Origin: Siphonodentalium dalli
Lineage: Eukaryota > Mollusca > Scaphopoda > Gadilida > Siphonodentaliidae
NCBI GenBank assembly: GCA_032622095.1
Contig: CP136063.1
Coordinates: 75,309,980 to 75,373,979, forward strand
Length of the DNA stretch: 64,000 bases
Direction of reading: 5' to 3'
The notes beneath the pieces are model-generated. The model was not told the DNA's origin, searched no databases, and saw only the letters and a program-made list of their open reading frames with translations. Positions 12,615 through 23,938 of this stretch are shown one piece after another. A program made the position numbers and the translations under genes. How positions within the stretch are numbered: the first letter of the stretch is position 1; each line of letters starts with the position of its first letter.

Positions 12615-12819
12615 ATCAATATGTAAATGGAAAGCAAAATATATATAGATTTCGTAGAAATTACCTGGAACACTGAATACATCTTTAGTAAATACCATAT
12701 ATCCACAGAGAATTTCAACATAAATTATTCTTTGAAACTGAGTCAGTTCTCTGATCTTAACACTGTCATCTCTTCTTTCAACATTCATCGGAATCAAAGT
12801 CCTCCTCCCTCTCTTGTTA

Positions 12820-12825
12820 TTTATT
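12820..12825 (-). promoter_or_regulatory. candidate poly(A) signal AATAAA of the light chain gene
   Basis: AATAAA on the minus strand lies about 20 nt after the stop codon at 12845. That would give an unusually short 3' UTR, so a signal further downstream cannot be excluded. Confidence 0.4.
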
Positions 12826-12844
12826 TGAAGCTACGTGTACCTGA

Positions 12845-13324
12845 TCAATTGTCGCTGTGTTTCCCTTTAATAATATTAACAAACTCATTGTAATCGAACA
12901 GGCCCCCGGAAATAGGTGCTTCCTTCCACGTCCGCGCGATCTCATCTTTAGTAAAGTTATCTCCCATGTTTTGAAGCAGGTCTTTGAGGTACGCTTCAGG
13001 GATTGTTCCTTTACCTTCCTCGTCGAACATTTTGAAGGCATCAGTCAGTGTGCTCTCGGAGTCTGTCCCACCAATCTTTTGACTGAACAGCGTCAGAAAC
13101 ATGGTGAAGTTTAGAGGACCAGGGGCCTCTTTTAGCATCTCTTTAAGTTCCTTGTCGTTTGGCGTCTTCCCGAATTGTGAATATATTTCCTTCAAATCAA
13201 CCAACTCGATCAAGCCGTCTCTATTTGAATCAATCACAGAGAAAGCTTCCTTTAACTCCTGCATGACTTTTTGTGGAAGCTTGGTGAAAGCCCCGGATGT
13301 GCACTGCTTTGTCTTGTCGGCCAT
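12845..13324 (-). CDS. MRLC: myosin regulatory light chain, intronless
   Basis: An intact 159-residue protein of the calmodulin/EF-hand superfamily. It closely resembles molluscan muscle regulatory light chains, which bind the IQ region of the myosin heavy-chain neck and confer calcium-sensitive contraction. Visible are the conserved start TKLPQKVMQELKEAF (residues 14-28), a first EF-hand loop at 32-43 with D, N, D, G and a closing D in the ligand positions, the family signature EAPGPLNFTMFL, then FDEEGKGTIP and the C-terminal DNFTKDEI and GGLFDYNEF motifs. The later EF loops lack ligands, as is usual. The vertebrate-type kinase site (RATS) is absent. The start was chosen by family length and its strong context (CAAAATGG); the frame is open further upstream but into the promoter. 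The whole protein is one uninterrupted exon, which suggests a retrocopy or intron loss. No poly(A) tail or flanking repeats are seen. Confidence 0.9.
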   Translation of the reverse strand: MADKTKQCTSGAFTKLPQKVMQELKEAFSVIDSNRDGLIELVDLKEIYSQFGKTPNDKELKEMLKEAPGPLNFTMFLTLFSQKIGGTDSESTLTDAFKMFDEEGKGTIPEAYLKDLLQNMGDNFTKDEIARTWKEAPISGGLFDYNEFVNIIKGKHSDN

Positions 13325-13402
13325 TTTGATTTTTGGTTGTCGTAGAAACGAAGTTTCACTAGCGATTTGCGAGAGTTGGTGGTGCTTTGAAATTTCGGAC
13401 CT

Positions 13403-13410
13403 CTTATATA
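13403..13410 (-). promoter_or_regulatory. TATA box of the light chain gene
   Basis: TATATAAG on the minus strand lies about 80 nt upstream of the ATG at 13324. That would place transcription start near 13375-13380 with a ~50-nt leader. Spacing and sequence fit a focused muscle-type core promoter. Confidence 0.6.
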
Positions 13411-13419
13411 GGTAGTTTA

Positions 13420-13582
13420 ACATGCGTACCCACCAGGTGGCGGGATCGAAACCATTACATATGCCCGCTGGCATGCAGCACATGCATGCGTTCCCGCATC
13501 ATGCAGGGATAGAAACCATTGCATACACCCGCTGGGAGAGCACATGCTACCACATGGTGGGCACCATGCATGCACACCAGTC
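13420..13582. promoter_or_regulatory. E-box-rich imperfect tandem repeat upstream of the light chain gene
   Basis: Two or more ~75-bp imperfect units share GAAACCATTxCATAxxCCCGC and GCACATGC. Five CANNTG sites lie within 160 bp (CAGGTG, CATATG, and CACATG three times), directly upstream of the TATA box. E-boxes bind bHLH myogenic factors; a regulatory role is inferred from position only. Confidence 0.4.
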
Positions 13583-13599
13583 ATCTGCAATACATTCAT

Positions 13600-14570
13600 C
13601 TCCGTTGGTCAACATCTTGGATATATTGTTAATTATGCCCATTAGATAACCCATGCATAATATGTCATATATGTTCACCTATTGTTAAGTGGTCTTGCTA
13701 ATTTGTTATGATGCTGGTGGGGCATGAGGCTGGAGTACCTAGCTAGCTCATCCAGAACATTGGTCAAAATGTTTAATAGTTGGAATTTTCATGCCAACAT
13801 CAACTAGATATCTCCTGCCAAAATAGGTTGAAGTTGTTCAGTTTGATTCAGTCAATCAGAATATAATGTGAAATATGCTGTTTTATATATAGCAGATATG
13901 GCACAGTGGCATGTTATATATACGTCTCCGAAACATGCCGAGCGTTGCTCTTTGAACATGTCTTAGAATCCCACCCAACCCACCCCCCCCCCCCAAATAC
14001 AATAAATTGCACTGCCTCGAACTTACACTGGCTTCTATATATGTTGTTTTTAGACCAAAATCGATTATTATCCAACTATCCAGTGAACTATCGTTAATTT
14101 ATTAACTGAAATGGGCATCAGCTGGGCAAACATTCCAATTATATTAAATTTTCCAACAATTGGAAGGTTTGAGGTACCAATTCGAAAATGTAAAGGGATG
14201 CAAATGGAATCTCCAGGACTTGGGGATTTAGATCTGGTTCAAGGGGTGCATTGAGAAATTTTAAGTTGGACACCCCGCCAACTCAGACCATTTACAAAAT
14301 GTAAATTTCATATCTGACACAACGTTAGTTTGAAATTTCACACCAACAATAAGTTGAAATTGTTCTCGTAGTTTACAATAATTTATTAGTGTGAATTTGT
14401 TGTTTTAGACCAACATTTGCATATTTTCCTACTTTATGTCAAAAGTTTGGACGAGAATGGCTATCAGTTGGAAACTTTCAGGTTAGAAATTCCTAAAATA
14501 GCTACGATGCAAAGCGCATCGCGATGTTTCCATTTGTATAACGTGAGCATGTTCACATTTCTCTCCACAG
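13600..14570. other. no recognised gene; 5' flank of the first RasGRF exon in the window
   Basis: AT-rich sequence with a C-homopolymer at 13985-13996. No PH-domain exon that would precede 14571 is visible here or elsewhere in 1-14570. Confidence 0.4.
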
Positions 14571-14718
14571 CTACAATAAAATTATCGAACAGAAGGAAGA
14601 GCTTGAACAAAAACACCTCCATTTATTGCAAATACTGGACAGCGAGCGGCAAGCAAAATGGCATTACGTCCAGCAGACGGAAGAACTGTCAAAGGAGGTC
14701 GCAAAGCTCAAACAGGAG
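14571..14718 (+). CDS. RASGRF: RasGRF exon: coiled-coil segment
   Basis: 148-bp internal exon bounded by TCTCCACAG before 14571 and GTGAGA after 14718. It encodes YNKIIEQKEELEQKHLHLLQ and continues to KEVAKLKQE, a charged heptad-rich helix. It matches the coiled coil that follows the N-terminal PH domain in RasGRF proteins, including the conserved KHLHLLQI core. The incoming intron is phase 2 (two bases lie in an upstream exon) and the outgoing one is phase 0. RasGRFs are calcium/calmodulin-responsive exchange factors for Ras and, through the DH domain, Rac. The preceding PH-domain exons are outside the window or not recognised. Confidence 0.8.
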
Positions 14719-14771
14719 GTGAGATAAACTAATAAAGGAGGTCGCAAAACTCAAACAGGAGGTGAGATAAA
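14692..14771 (+). repeat. tandem duplication of exon end plus splice donor
   Basis: About 40 bp (AAAGGAGGTCGCAAAGCTCA through CAGGAGGTGAGATAAAC) occur twice in tandem, differing by one base. Each copy carries a GAG|GTGAGA donor. Read-through from the first copy meets TAA in frame after two codons, so only the first donor gives a RasGRF product. Confidence 0.85.
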
Positions 14772-14844
14772 CCGGTGATTGTGTCGTTAATGGACGCGCT
14801 ACTGGACAGTCGTAGACTAGGTGGTCGAGACCATTAACCGACTG

Positions 14845-15300
14845 AAAGGTACTCAATCCGACCAGACGGTCCCCATATCATCAAGATACAACATTTCTTC
14901 AAAATTCGCTTTAGTTATCAGAAACGATCAGTTGCAACAAAATAATGCTAACAAACTGTCAGGTTGTCAACTATATGATATCAAATTTTCCAAAACGTGT
15001 CATTTATCAACATTTTGTTCAACGAAATATGGCCGTATTATTACTTGAGTATCACGAAATTTGGCCGTATTACCACTTGATTTTAGAGTTATCCATCTTC
15101 ACCCGCAATTTCGTACGAGACCGTTCGTTTGACCACGTGTTTCTGGGCACAAATAATTGCACATCTCGAAAAATAACAACGTCAAAAATCGATATCTGGT
15201 ACTATGAGCTTTGATGGGTGGGTTCATCGACTCGAATCAAATATATTTACCCCCCCCCCGAAGCCAAAGAAATGGTATTTAGGAGCCTTAATTCGGATAA
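14845..15300. mobile_element. AGGTACTCAATCCGA-ended MITE in RasGRF intron 1
   Basis: It starts GAAAGGTACTCAATCCGACC and follows the 9096-9600 copy to a degraded right end near AATTCGGATAATGCA. It lies 126 bp downstream of the first exon's donor. Confidence 0.65.
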
Positions 15301-15789
15301 TGCATTATTAAAATACTTTTTTATTATATACAAGGATAAATTACATTTTTACAGATGAAAAATTCCGTTAAATCTCAATAAAAGAATCACGCCCCTTGAC
15401 ATGGCTCATGTGAGTGGAAATTGCATTTGGACTTGCCGTGAACACAATAGGCACGATACCAGGTCGTACAATTTTGTTCGAAAATAAACGTCGATGTACG
15501 CATACATGATCAAATATTTGTTTTGGGATGAACATAGCGTAGTATATATATATATGTTTTTTTGGGTCTCTTTTTGATAGAATAAAATCATACTTTGTTA
15601 GTTAATCAATGCAATACAAATGTACCCGGTGTCATATATATATACTCAAAAGTTAACAGAGTGGAACAAGAATATTGTTATAACTAAGTATTCTCAATCA
15701 AAAAGAGTTTAACACCTTATGCAATCACATGTGCCATTATTTACCTCTAATCTGTTGATTCAAAGTTTAATGGTAAAGTACTTTGGTAG

Positions 15790-18400
15790 ATACTTGAGTA
15801 TAATTACGTGCACCATGGTAAACACGGGAACAGTACCCCTGTTAAATGCACAAAATGACCTGGGTAAACTTGGGTACAGGTACGATGGTTTACGTTTGAA
15901 TATACTTGGGTACGTGCACCATGGTATAATGGGTACAGTACCCTTGTTAAATGCATAAAATGACCTGGGTAAACTTGGGTACAGGTAAGAGGGTTTACGT
16001 GTGTGTATACCAGGGTATACTTGGGTATATGTGCACCACGGTAAACATGGGTACAGTACCCTTGCAAAATGTCTAAATGGCATGGGTAAACTTGGGTACA
16101 GATATAAGGGTTTACTTTGTTCGAATCCAAGGTATATTTGGATACGTCCACAATGGTATACATGGGTAAAGTACCATTGCAAAATGTCCAAATGACATGG
16201 GAAAACTTGGGTACAGATATAAGGGTTTACTTTGTTCGAATCCAAGGTATATTTGGATACGTCCACCATGGTATACATGGGTAAAGTACCATTGCAAAAT
16301 GTCCAAATGACATGGGAAAACTTGGGTACAGATATAAGGGTTTACTTTGTTCGAATCCAAGGTATATTTGGATACGTCCACCATGGTATACATGGGTAAA
16401 GTACCATTGCAAAATGTCCAAATGACATGGGAAAACTTGGGTACAGATATAAGGGTTTACCTTGTTCGAATCCAAGGTATATTTGGATACGTTCACCATG
16501 GTATACATGGGTAAAGTACCATTGCAAAATGTCCCAATGACATGGGTAAACTTGGGTACAGATATAAGGGTTTACTTTGTTCGAATCCAAGGTATATTTG
16601 GATACGTCCACCATGGTATACATGGGTAAAGTACCATTGCAAAATGTCCAAATGACATGGGAAAACTTGGGTACAGATATAAGGGTTCACCTTGTTCGAA
16701 TCCAAGGTATATTTGGATACGTTCACCATGGTATACATGGGTAAAGTACTATTGCAAAATGTCCCAATGACATGGGTAAACTTGGGTACAGATATAAGGG
16801 TTTACTTTGTTCGAATCCAAGGTATATTTGGATACGTCCACCATGGTATAAATGGGTAAAGTACCACTGCAAAATGTCCAAATGATATGGGTAAACTTTG
16901 GTACAGATATAAGGGTTTACTTTGTTCGAATACAAGGTATATTTGGATACGTCCACCATGGTACACATGGGTAAAGTACCATTGCAAAATGTCCAAATGA
17001 CATGGGTAAACTTGGGTACAGATATAAGGGTTTACTTTGTTCGAATCCAAGGTATATTTGGATACGTCCACCATGGTATACATGGGTAAAGTACCATTGC
17101 AAAATGTCCAAATGACATGGGAAAACTTGGGTACAGATATAAGGGTTCACCTTGTTCGAATCCAAGGTATATTTGGATACGTTCACCATGGTATACATGG
17201 GTAAAGTACTATTGCAAAATGTCCCAATGACATGGGTAAACTTGGGTACAGATATAAGGGTTTACTTTGTTCGAATCCAAGGTATATTTGGATACGTCCA
17301 CCATGGTATAAATGGGTAAAGTACCACTGCAAAATGTCCAAATGATATGGGTAAACTTTGGTACAGATATAAGGGTTTACTTTGTTCGAATACAAGGTAT
17401 ATTTGGATACGTCCACCATGGTACACATGGGTAAAGTACCATTGCAAAATGTCCAAATGACATGGGTAAACTTGGGTACAGATATAAGGGTTTACTTTGT
17501 TCGAATCCAAGGTATATTTGGATACGTCCACCATGGTATACATGGGTAAAGTACCATTGCAAAATGTCCAAATGACATGGGAAAACTTGGGTACAGATAT
17601 AAGGGTTCACCTTGTTCGAATCCAAGGTATATTTGGATACGTTCACCATGGTATACATGGGTAAAGTACTATTGCAAAATGTCCCAATGACATGGGTAAA
17701 CTTGGGTACAGATATAAGGGTTTACTTTGTTCGAATCCAAGGTATATTTGGATACGTCCACCATGGTATAAATGGGTAAAGTACCACTGCAAAATGTCCA
17801 AATGATATGGGTAAACTTTGGTACAGATATAAGGGTTTACTTTGTTCGAATACAAGGTATATTTGGATACGTCCACCATGGTACACATGGGTAAAGTACC
17901 ATTGCAAAATGTCCAAATGACATGGGAAAACTTTGGTACAGATATAAGGGTTTACTTTGTTCGAATACAAGGTATATTTGGATACGTCCACCATGGTATA
18001 TATGGGTAAAGTACCATTGCAAAATGTCCAAATGACATGGGAAAACTTGGGTACAGATATAAGGGTTTACCTTGTTCGAATCCAATGTATATTTGGATAC
18101 GTTCACCATGGTATACATGGGTAAAGTACCATTTCAAAATGTCCAAATGACATGGGTAAACTTGGGTACAGATATAAGGGTTTACTTTGTTCGAATCCAA
18201 GGTATATTTGGATACGCCCACCATGGTATACATGGGTAAAGTACCATTGCAAAATGTCCAAATGACATGGGTAAACTTGGGTACAGATATAAGGGTTTAC
18301 TTTGTTCGAATCCAAGGTATATTTGGATACGTGCACCATGATATGCATAGGTACAGAATCCTTGTAAAATGCCCAAATGACATGGGTAGATTCACCTGAG
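15790..18400. repeat. 115-bp satellite array (~22 units) with a 460-bp higher-order repeat
   Basis: The monomer is about 115 bp, with landmarks CACCATGGTATACATGGGTA, AAAGTACCATTGCAAAATGT and GGGTACAGATATAAGGG. Between about 16545 and 17926 the array repeats at 460 bp, that is four distinct monomers in fixed order, three times and essentially without change. Units at both edges (15790-16060 and 18300-18400) are more diverged, as expected from unequal exchange. Because 115 is not a multiple of 3, reading frames shift each unit; the many 81-93-residue open frames are by-products. Confidence 0.9.
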
Positions 18401-19129
18401 TACTTGTACCAACATGCAGCTTGCATGTGGATGGGTACAAGGCGGCCCCTTGGGGAAATACCAGATATACCAATATACTGTATACTATAACAGTGACAAG
18501 GTTCACAAGTCCGATTTTGTGAAAAACACACCATCTATCATATTCCTCATAGATTCTCAAAATCGATTATCTCAGTCACAATATATTTTAATGTGTCTTA
18601 TTGGGCCATGAACTTTCTTTCTTTTAACGTATAATTCAATAGAAGTCGTTATATGGTACCGAAAACTTGCAAAATCTACTGAAAATATGGGAGTAAGACG
18701 GGTCTTCAGTTTCCCTGTCCGCCTAGCATCCTCAATATTTCTAAAAACAATTCAGCCAACTCAGCCAAAATATATCAGAGTGTATGTAAAAGGGCATATA
18801 ATTTCCGTTCGTTTGATATATAACTTGACGGAGTCAATTGAAGCAAAGTCGACATATCGTGCGTAGAAATCGCAAGTTCGGCAATTGTGATCGCAATAAT
18901 TTATTTGGTATCCATGTATAATCACTATACATATATATTATACCGGACATGGAAACTAACGACCCATTTTTGTCCTTAGTTTTCGCTGGTTTTCGATACG
19001 ATATTTCGACTTTTCTTCGTTTGAATCTATCTAATTCTGCATCAAAAGAAAGGAAAATAATTCCATGGCCAATAAGAGGCCAATAAGAAACATTTAACAC
19101 ATATTCGTTGCCTTATTCATAGACTTTTA
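18401..19129. other. no recognised feature (intron 1)
   Basis: Unremarkable AT-rich intronic sequence. I see no exon or element. Confidence 0.4.
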
Positions 19130-19325
19130 TGACTAGAGAGTTTACATGTAGAACATTTGAGACAAAATAGATTAACAATAATGTATAATGTACATAGCAG
19201 CTTTGAATAGGATATGAAGTGTTGTGAGGCTGCAAAATTTGGTTGGAGTGTAAAAATTTATTGTGCATGGCGGTCACTGATGAGAATCAAAAGTTATATT
19301 CTACATGCACGGACTAGCCATCTGT
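19130..19325 (+). repeat. dispersed repeat, empty-site copy
   Basis: GTTTACATGTAGAACA through GCACGGACTAGCCAT matches 61525-61912, which is interrupted by a palindromic MITE. Here the target site is a single intact TTAA at 19172-19175. Confidence 0.75.
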
Positions 19326-21417
19326 TTTGTTCCCCTTTTGTGTCTAGTTTTATAAAAGGCTGATGACGAAAAAATCACGATTTAATCATTTATTCATGAA
19401 GTGCCGAATCATAATCACGTGACAGTTAATATACAGAAAACCGTACTTCCCAAATGTCGTACCTCGACACGTAAAACTCTACATAACACTTTCCCTCACT
19501 TGAGGTAAACCTTCGCATTAAAGGGGTACTGTACCCCAATTCCAATAAATTCCCGGTGACAATTGCGATCTAATATCAATATTATATTTTTAAATAACTT
19601 ATTTGAGTCGACGATGTCTACTGAAAACTTTCCGATTAACAGGCTATCATAAAAGTCAAATTGAATTATTTAATAAAAATGAATTTATGGCTGGAGTCAT
19701 AAAATGGCGAATTATGCCATTACGAGTTACCGTTCTTGAAATCTCACCTGTTGGGTGATATTGACGGCCATTATTATAGTTCCCATTGCTTACCATTGTC
19801 GGTTCGAGATATAGAACATTATAGCACTGAAATGCGATCACGTGGTACAAAATATATCAATTCATTGGTCTATAGTGAGGATAAAACAACACAGCACTGA
19901 CATAAAAACTAATTCTGGAGCCTCTCATTCATATCTAGTATTATGCTATAGCATATACTCAATATCTTGTGTTTTTTCGGAGAGAAAATACCACGCCGAA
20001 TCGAACGTACTCATTTTCCCGCCAAAACGGATAAAGCACATTTTAGAACCGAGGCGACGCCCCTTGTTGCCTAGATTGTATATATATCCTTTAATTGCCT
20101 CCACTATCGGAGAGTTAAACTCAGCCTTTTAATTTAGTTTTTAGCAAATCATGTGTCACGGCGGTGTGGAGGCTGCGCTTTTTGCAACACAATTGCAGGA
20201 GGTTCTCCTGTTGTGCTCCATGTTCCTATATGCCAATACGAATTTATTTAATCTATGTTGGACATTACAAACAGTTTCAATGCACATAGCACGCTTCATT
20301 GACTGAACAGCGCGTTCTGCCTGTCTATTAAAAAAATATATAGTAACAGGGTGGCAATGAGCTGAGAAATAGTGTTTAATAACCATTTTATTGTACGAAT
20401 GACTTGAATTGAGAACTTGTAAATGATGGCCCCGTTAATTATCCGACATCATGCATCTGTGCCGGGACACCAAACGGGCGAATGTTATGTGTAAAGCGTT
20501 AATAGTTGTTGATGACTGTGGTTATAACACGTATATAGGACGAAGTCTTCGGGCCATTTTGAATAAGCATCCACCATTATTAAGAACATGTGCCAGGGGG
20601 GGCACTAGGTCATGCCCAAGGATGTAAAATGGCAACATTTGGGTTGTTCCTGACAGACTGGCACGAGGCGCAGTTCCTTGTGACATCTTGGATGTCATGG
20701 TCAATGTTCGGCCACCAAACATGTCCTCGTGCCAAATTACCTCGATTAATAATACCCAAATGGCCATCATGTAACGTACTCAATATGCTTGATCGGAGTT
20801 TGGGCGGAACGACGACTCTCATTCCCCATAAAATGCATCCTTTCGCGACTGACAATTCAAGTTTACGATTGAAATAAGGCCAGCAATTGAGAATCTGCGA
20901 TAATAATCGTGAAAGGGATCTTGTCTGGTTTCCCGTTTCATGTCTAGTGCTGTGACAGGAAGTGATGACATTTGTGAGAGTTGAAAGATTTCGTCTGCGT
21001 CAGAGGTGCCCCGGTGTGTCCTTGCAAGTGGCAGACGTGATAATGCATCCGGCATGACATTTTTCTTCAGAATTTTTTTTAGGCGGATGTCAAATTCATG
21101 AGCTGCCAGGAACAAGGCCATGCAGTCGTTGCAATCTTGAGGCAGCCAGGGATGGAACTGCTGATTTTAGACAAAAAATCTTTGATATTGCCAGGCTATC
21201 GGTTTCTAAAATAAACTTCCTACCAAAAATGTATTGATGGAACTTTTTGACCCCATAGATTATCCCCAAATCTTCCCGGTGAACATGCGCATAATTTTCT
21301 TTGTCTTGACTGAGATTGCGTGTTGCAAATACGACTGGTCTTACCTCCCCGTTTTGGATTAAATGACTAATTGCTGCCCCAACCCCATGGGGGGACATCA
21401 CATGCAAGAATGACAGG

Positions 21418-22300
21418 TGTACAAGTTGAAGCTATAATGAACCAATAACTTGGACCGAGTTACTGCCCTTTCTGCTGCAACAAAGACTTGATCGCACCCA
21501 TGCAGATAACAACTCAAATTTAACATCCTCATCCAAAAAGCTTTAATTAGGGTTGTAAAATAGTTGAAAGATTCTTCACAAATTTTCCATATTAGTTCAT
21601 CAAAACTACGAAATTATTTCACCAATTGGTGAAGGAGCATTCGTGATTGCATTTATTTTTTCCTCAGATGTGTTCAAACCATTTTTGTCAATACGATCGC
21701 CTAGATGTTAAATTTCTGATTTCATAAGTTCGCACTATTTATGCGGATACTTTCGGTCTCTAAAAACAGTTTCGCAAATGACCAAGGTCGTTGTCCCCTA
21801 TCCCCAAAAGGTCACCAACAAATACATGGGTGCCAAGTAATCCTGTCAAAACCGGATCGATTATGAAATCCAAAAAACTAAGCGTTGCTGAGAATAGACT
21901 CGGACCCCTGTGCGTATTTATTGTGAAATATCTCTTTGACTGCTCACCCAACATGCACTGGTTATAAGCAAATGATAAATCAACAAGATGGCTGAATTTC
22001 TGGCCCCTTCTAAAGCTGCAAACATACCATAAATCCTAGGGATTGGATATCGATCGGGTTTTATGATAATGGCCACAGTACTGTCCCTTTATAAGACAGG
22101 TACAATGGGTGATGCCCATTCACTGTGCTCTACAGGTATGATGATACCCAGTTTTTCTGACTTCTCTAAAGCGGTTTCAACTTTAGCCTTCAAAGCATGA
22201 TGTCCTTGGGTTGAAGGGGTTACTCTCACCAAAAACAGTGCTGAAGGGTACACAGGTTTTGAAATGTCGTTCTAATTGACGTTTAGTTTTCGTATGTGCC
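21418..22300. repeat. 884-bp tandem duplication within the gypsy remnant, copy 1
   Basis: TGTACAAGTTGAAGCTATAA to TTTTCGTATGTGCCG is repeated at 22302-23184 at about 99% identity. The copies differ by single bases and a 1-bp indel near 21613. Confidence 0.9.
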
Positions 22301-22301
22301 G

Positions 22302-23184
22302 TGTACAAGTTTAAGCTATAATGAACCAATAACTTGGACCGAGTTACTGCCCTTTCTGCTGCAACAAAGACTTGATCGCACCCATGCAGATAACAACTCA
22401 AATTTAACATCCTTATCCAAAAAGCTTTAATTAGGGTTGTAAAATAGTTGAAGGATTCTTCACAAATTTTCCATATTAGTTCATCAAAACTACGAATTAT
22501 TTCACCAATTGGTGAAGGAGCATTCGTGATTGCATTTATTTTTTCCTCAGATGTGTTCAAACCATTTTTGTCAATACGATCGCCTAGATGTTAAATTTCT
22601 GATTTCATAAGTTCGCACTATTTATGCGGATACTTTCGGTCTCTAAAAACAGTTTCGCAAATGACCAAGGTCGTTGTCCCCTATCCCCAAAAGGTCACCA
22701 ACAAATACATGGGTGCCAAGTAATCCTGTCAAAACCGGATCGATTATGAAATCCAAAAAACTAAGCGTTGCTGAGAATAGACTCGGACCCCTGTGCGTAT
22801 TTATTGTGAAATATCTCTTTGACTGCTCACCCAACATGCACTGGTTATAAGCAAATGATAAATCAACAAGATGGCTGAATTTCTGGCCCCTTCTAAAGCT
22901 GCAAACATACCATAAATCCTAGGGATTGGATATCGATCGGGTTTTATGATAATGGCCACAGTACCGTCCCTTTATAAGACAGGTACAATGGGTGATGCCC
23001 ATTCACTGTGCTCTACAGGTATGATGATACCCAGTTTTTCTGACTTCTCTAAAGCGGTTTCAACTTTAGCCTTCAAAGCATGATGTCCTTGGGTTGAAGG
23101 GGTTACTCTCACCAAAAACAGTGCTGAAGGGTACACAGGTTTTGAAATGTCGTTCTAATTGACGTTTAGTTTTCGTATGTGCCA
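22302..23184. repeat. 884-bp tandem duplication within the gypsy remnant, copy 2
   Basis: Partner of 21418-22300. The duplication happened after the element had decayed, since both copies share the same frame breaks. Confidence 0.9.
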
Positions 23185-23548
23185 TGATTTATGTCAGAGA
23201 ACAATTGTTTACGTTCCAATGAACATTACAATGAACTGAAAACAAACTGATGGGCGCCAGACTTTCAGAAATACAGTTCAAGTAACTGTATTAGTGTCGA
23301 TCACAAACCCTGTGTACCCTTCAGCACATTTTCAAACCCTGTGTACCCTTCAGCACTTTTTTGGTGAGAGTGACCCCTCCATCGGTACTTGATGCGCTTT
23401 ACAATACGCCGGTTTGGCTTCTTCGTGCACGCCAATGGACGCGCAAACACTGGATATTGTTCCAAGTTCGTCGAAAAAATAATGGTTCGACCATGGTTGT
23501 GACCATGGCAAGTATTTTTCAGAGCATGTGAAGCCGTATATCAATATG

Positions 23549-23933
23549 TATGGAATCCTATTAGGGCCACTTGCTAATGGCGCTTTCGGCGCGATGCGCC
23601 GAAAGCGCCGAAAGCGACAAAAACTGCGCCATTAGTAACGCACCGAAAGCGACAAAATATGCGCCGTTACGGCGCACTATTTGTCACTTTCGGCGCACTT
23701 TTTGTCGTAACGGCGCACATTTTGTCGCTTTCGGCGCGTTACTAATGGCGCACTTTTTGTCGCTTTCGGCGCGCGCCGAAAGCGCCATTAGGCATACTAT
23801 TAGGTCCACTCCCTAATGGCGCGCGCCGGAAGCGACAAAAAGTGCGCCATTAGGGTATGTTTCGGCGCGCGCCGAAAGCGACAAAAAGTGCGCCGAAAGC
23901 GCCATTAGCAAGTGGCCCTAATAGGATTCCATA
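23549..23933. mobile_element. GC-rich multi-hairpin foldback element
   Basis: The ends TATGGAATCCTATTAGGGCC and GGCCCTAATAGGATTCCATA are perfect inverse complements, and the identity continues inward through ACTTGCTAATGGCGC. The interior is built almost wholly from three short words in both orientations: GGCGCTTTCGGCGC, GCGACAAAAAGTGCGCC and GCGCCATTAG. Its GC content contrasts sharply with the surroundings. No protein is encoded. Confidence 0.75.
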
Positions 23934-23938
23934 AATAT

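Larger units (their letters stand above)
20156..23430 (-). pseudogene. Ty3/gypsy retrotransposon pol remnant
   Basis: Minus-strand fragments occur in pol order. Reverse transcriptase entry KPAYCKAHQVP is near 23380. RT fragments QSKRYFTINTHRG are at 22800 and again at 21920. The RT/RNase H junction (CDQVFVAAERAVTRSKLLVH) is near 22360. RNase H (GVGAAISHLIQ, REDLGIIYGVKKFHQYIFGR, ETDS) is at 21100-21407. The integrase zinc-binding region (HDGHLGI, ARGHVWWPNID, CASCQ) is at 20610-20855, and a distal integrase piece (QAERAVQSMKRAM, HRLNKFVLAYRN) at 20200-20330. Frameshifts and stops separate every piece, the first RNase H catalytic aspartate position is lost, the RT YxDD region is not intact, and no gag or LTR was found. 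An ancient inactive copy lying antisense in RasGRF intron 1. Confidence 0.85.

Noticed and set aside
13325-13483. Upstream extension of the light chain frame by 53 residues
   Set aside because: It would cover the TATA box and E-box repeat, has no family counterpart, and the ATG at 13324 has the family N-terminus and a good context.
15760-18534. Many overlapping 81-143-residue minus-strand frames in the 115-bp satellite
   Set aside because: They recur exactly with the satellite period and shift frame every unit; they are repeat artefacts.
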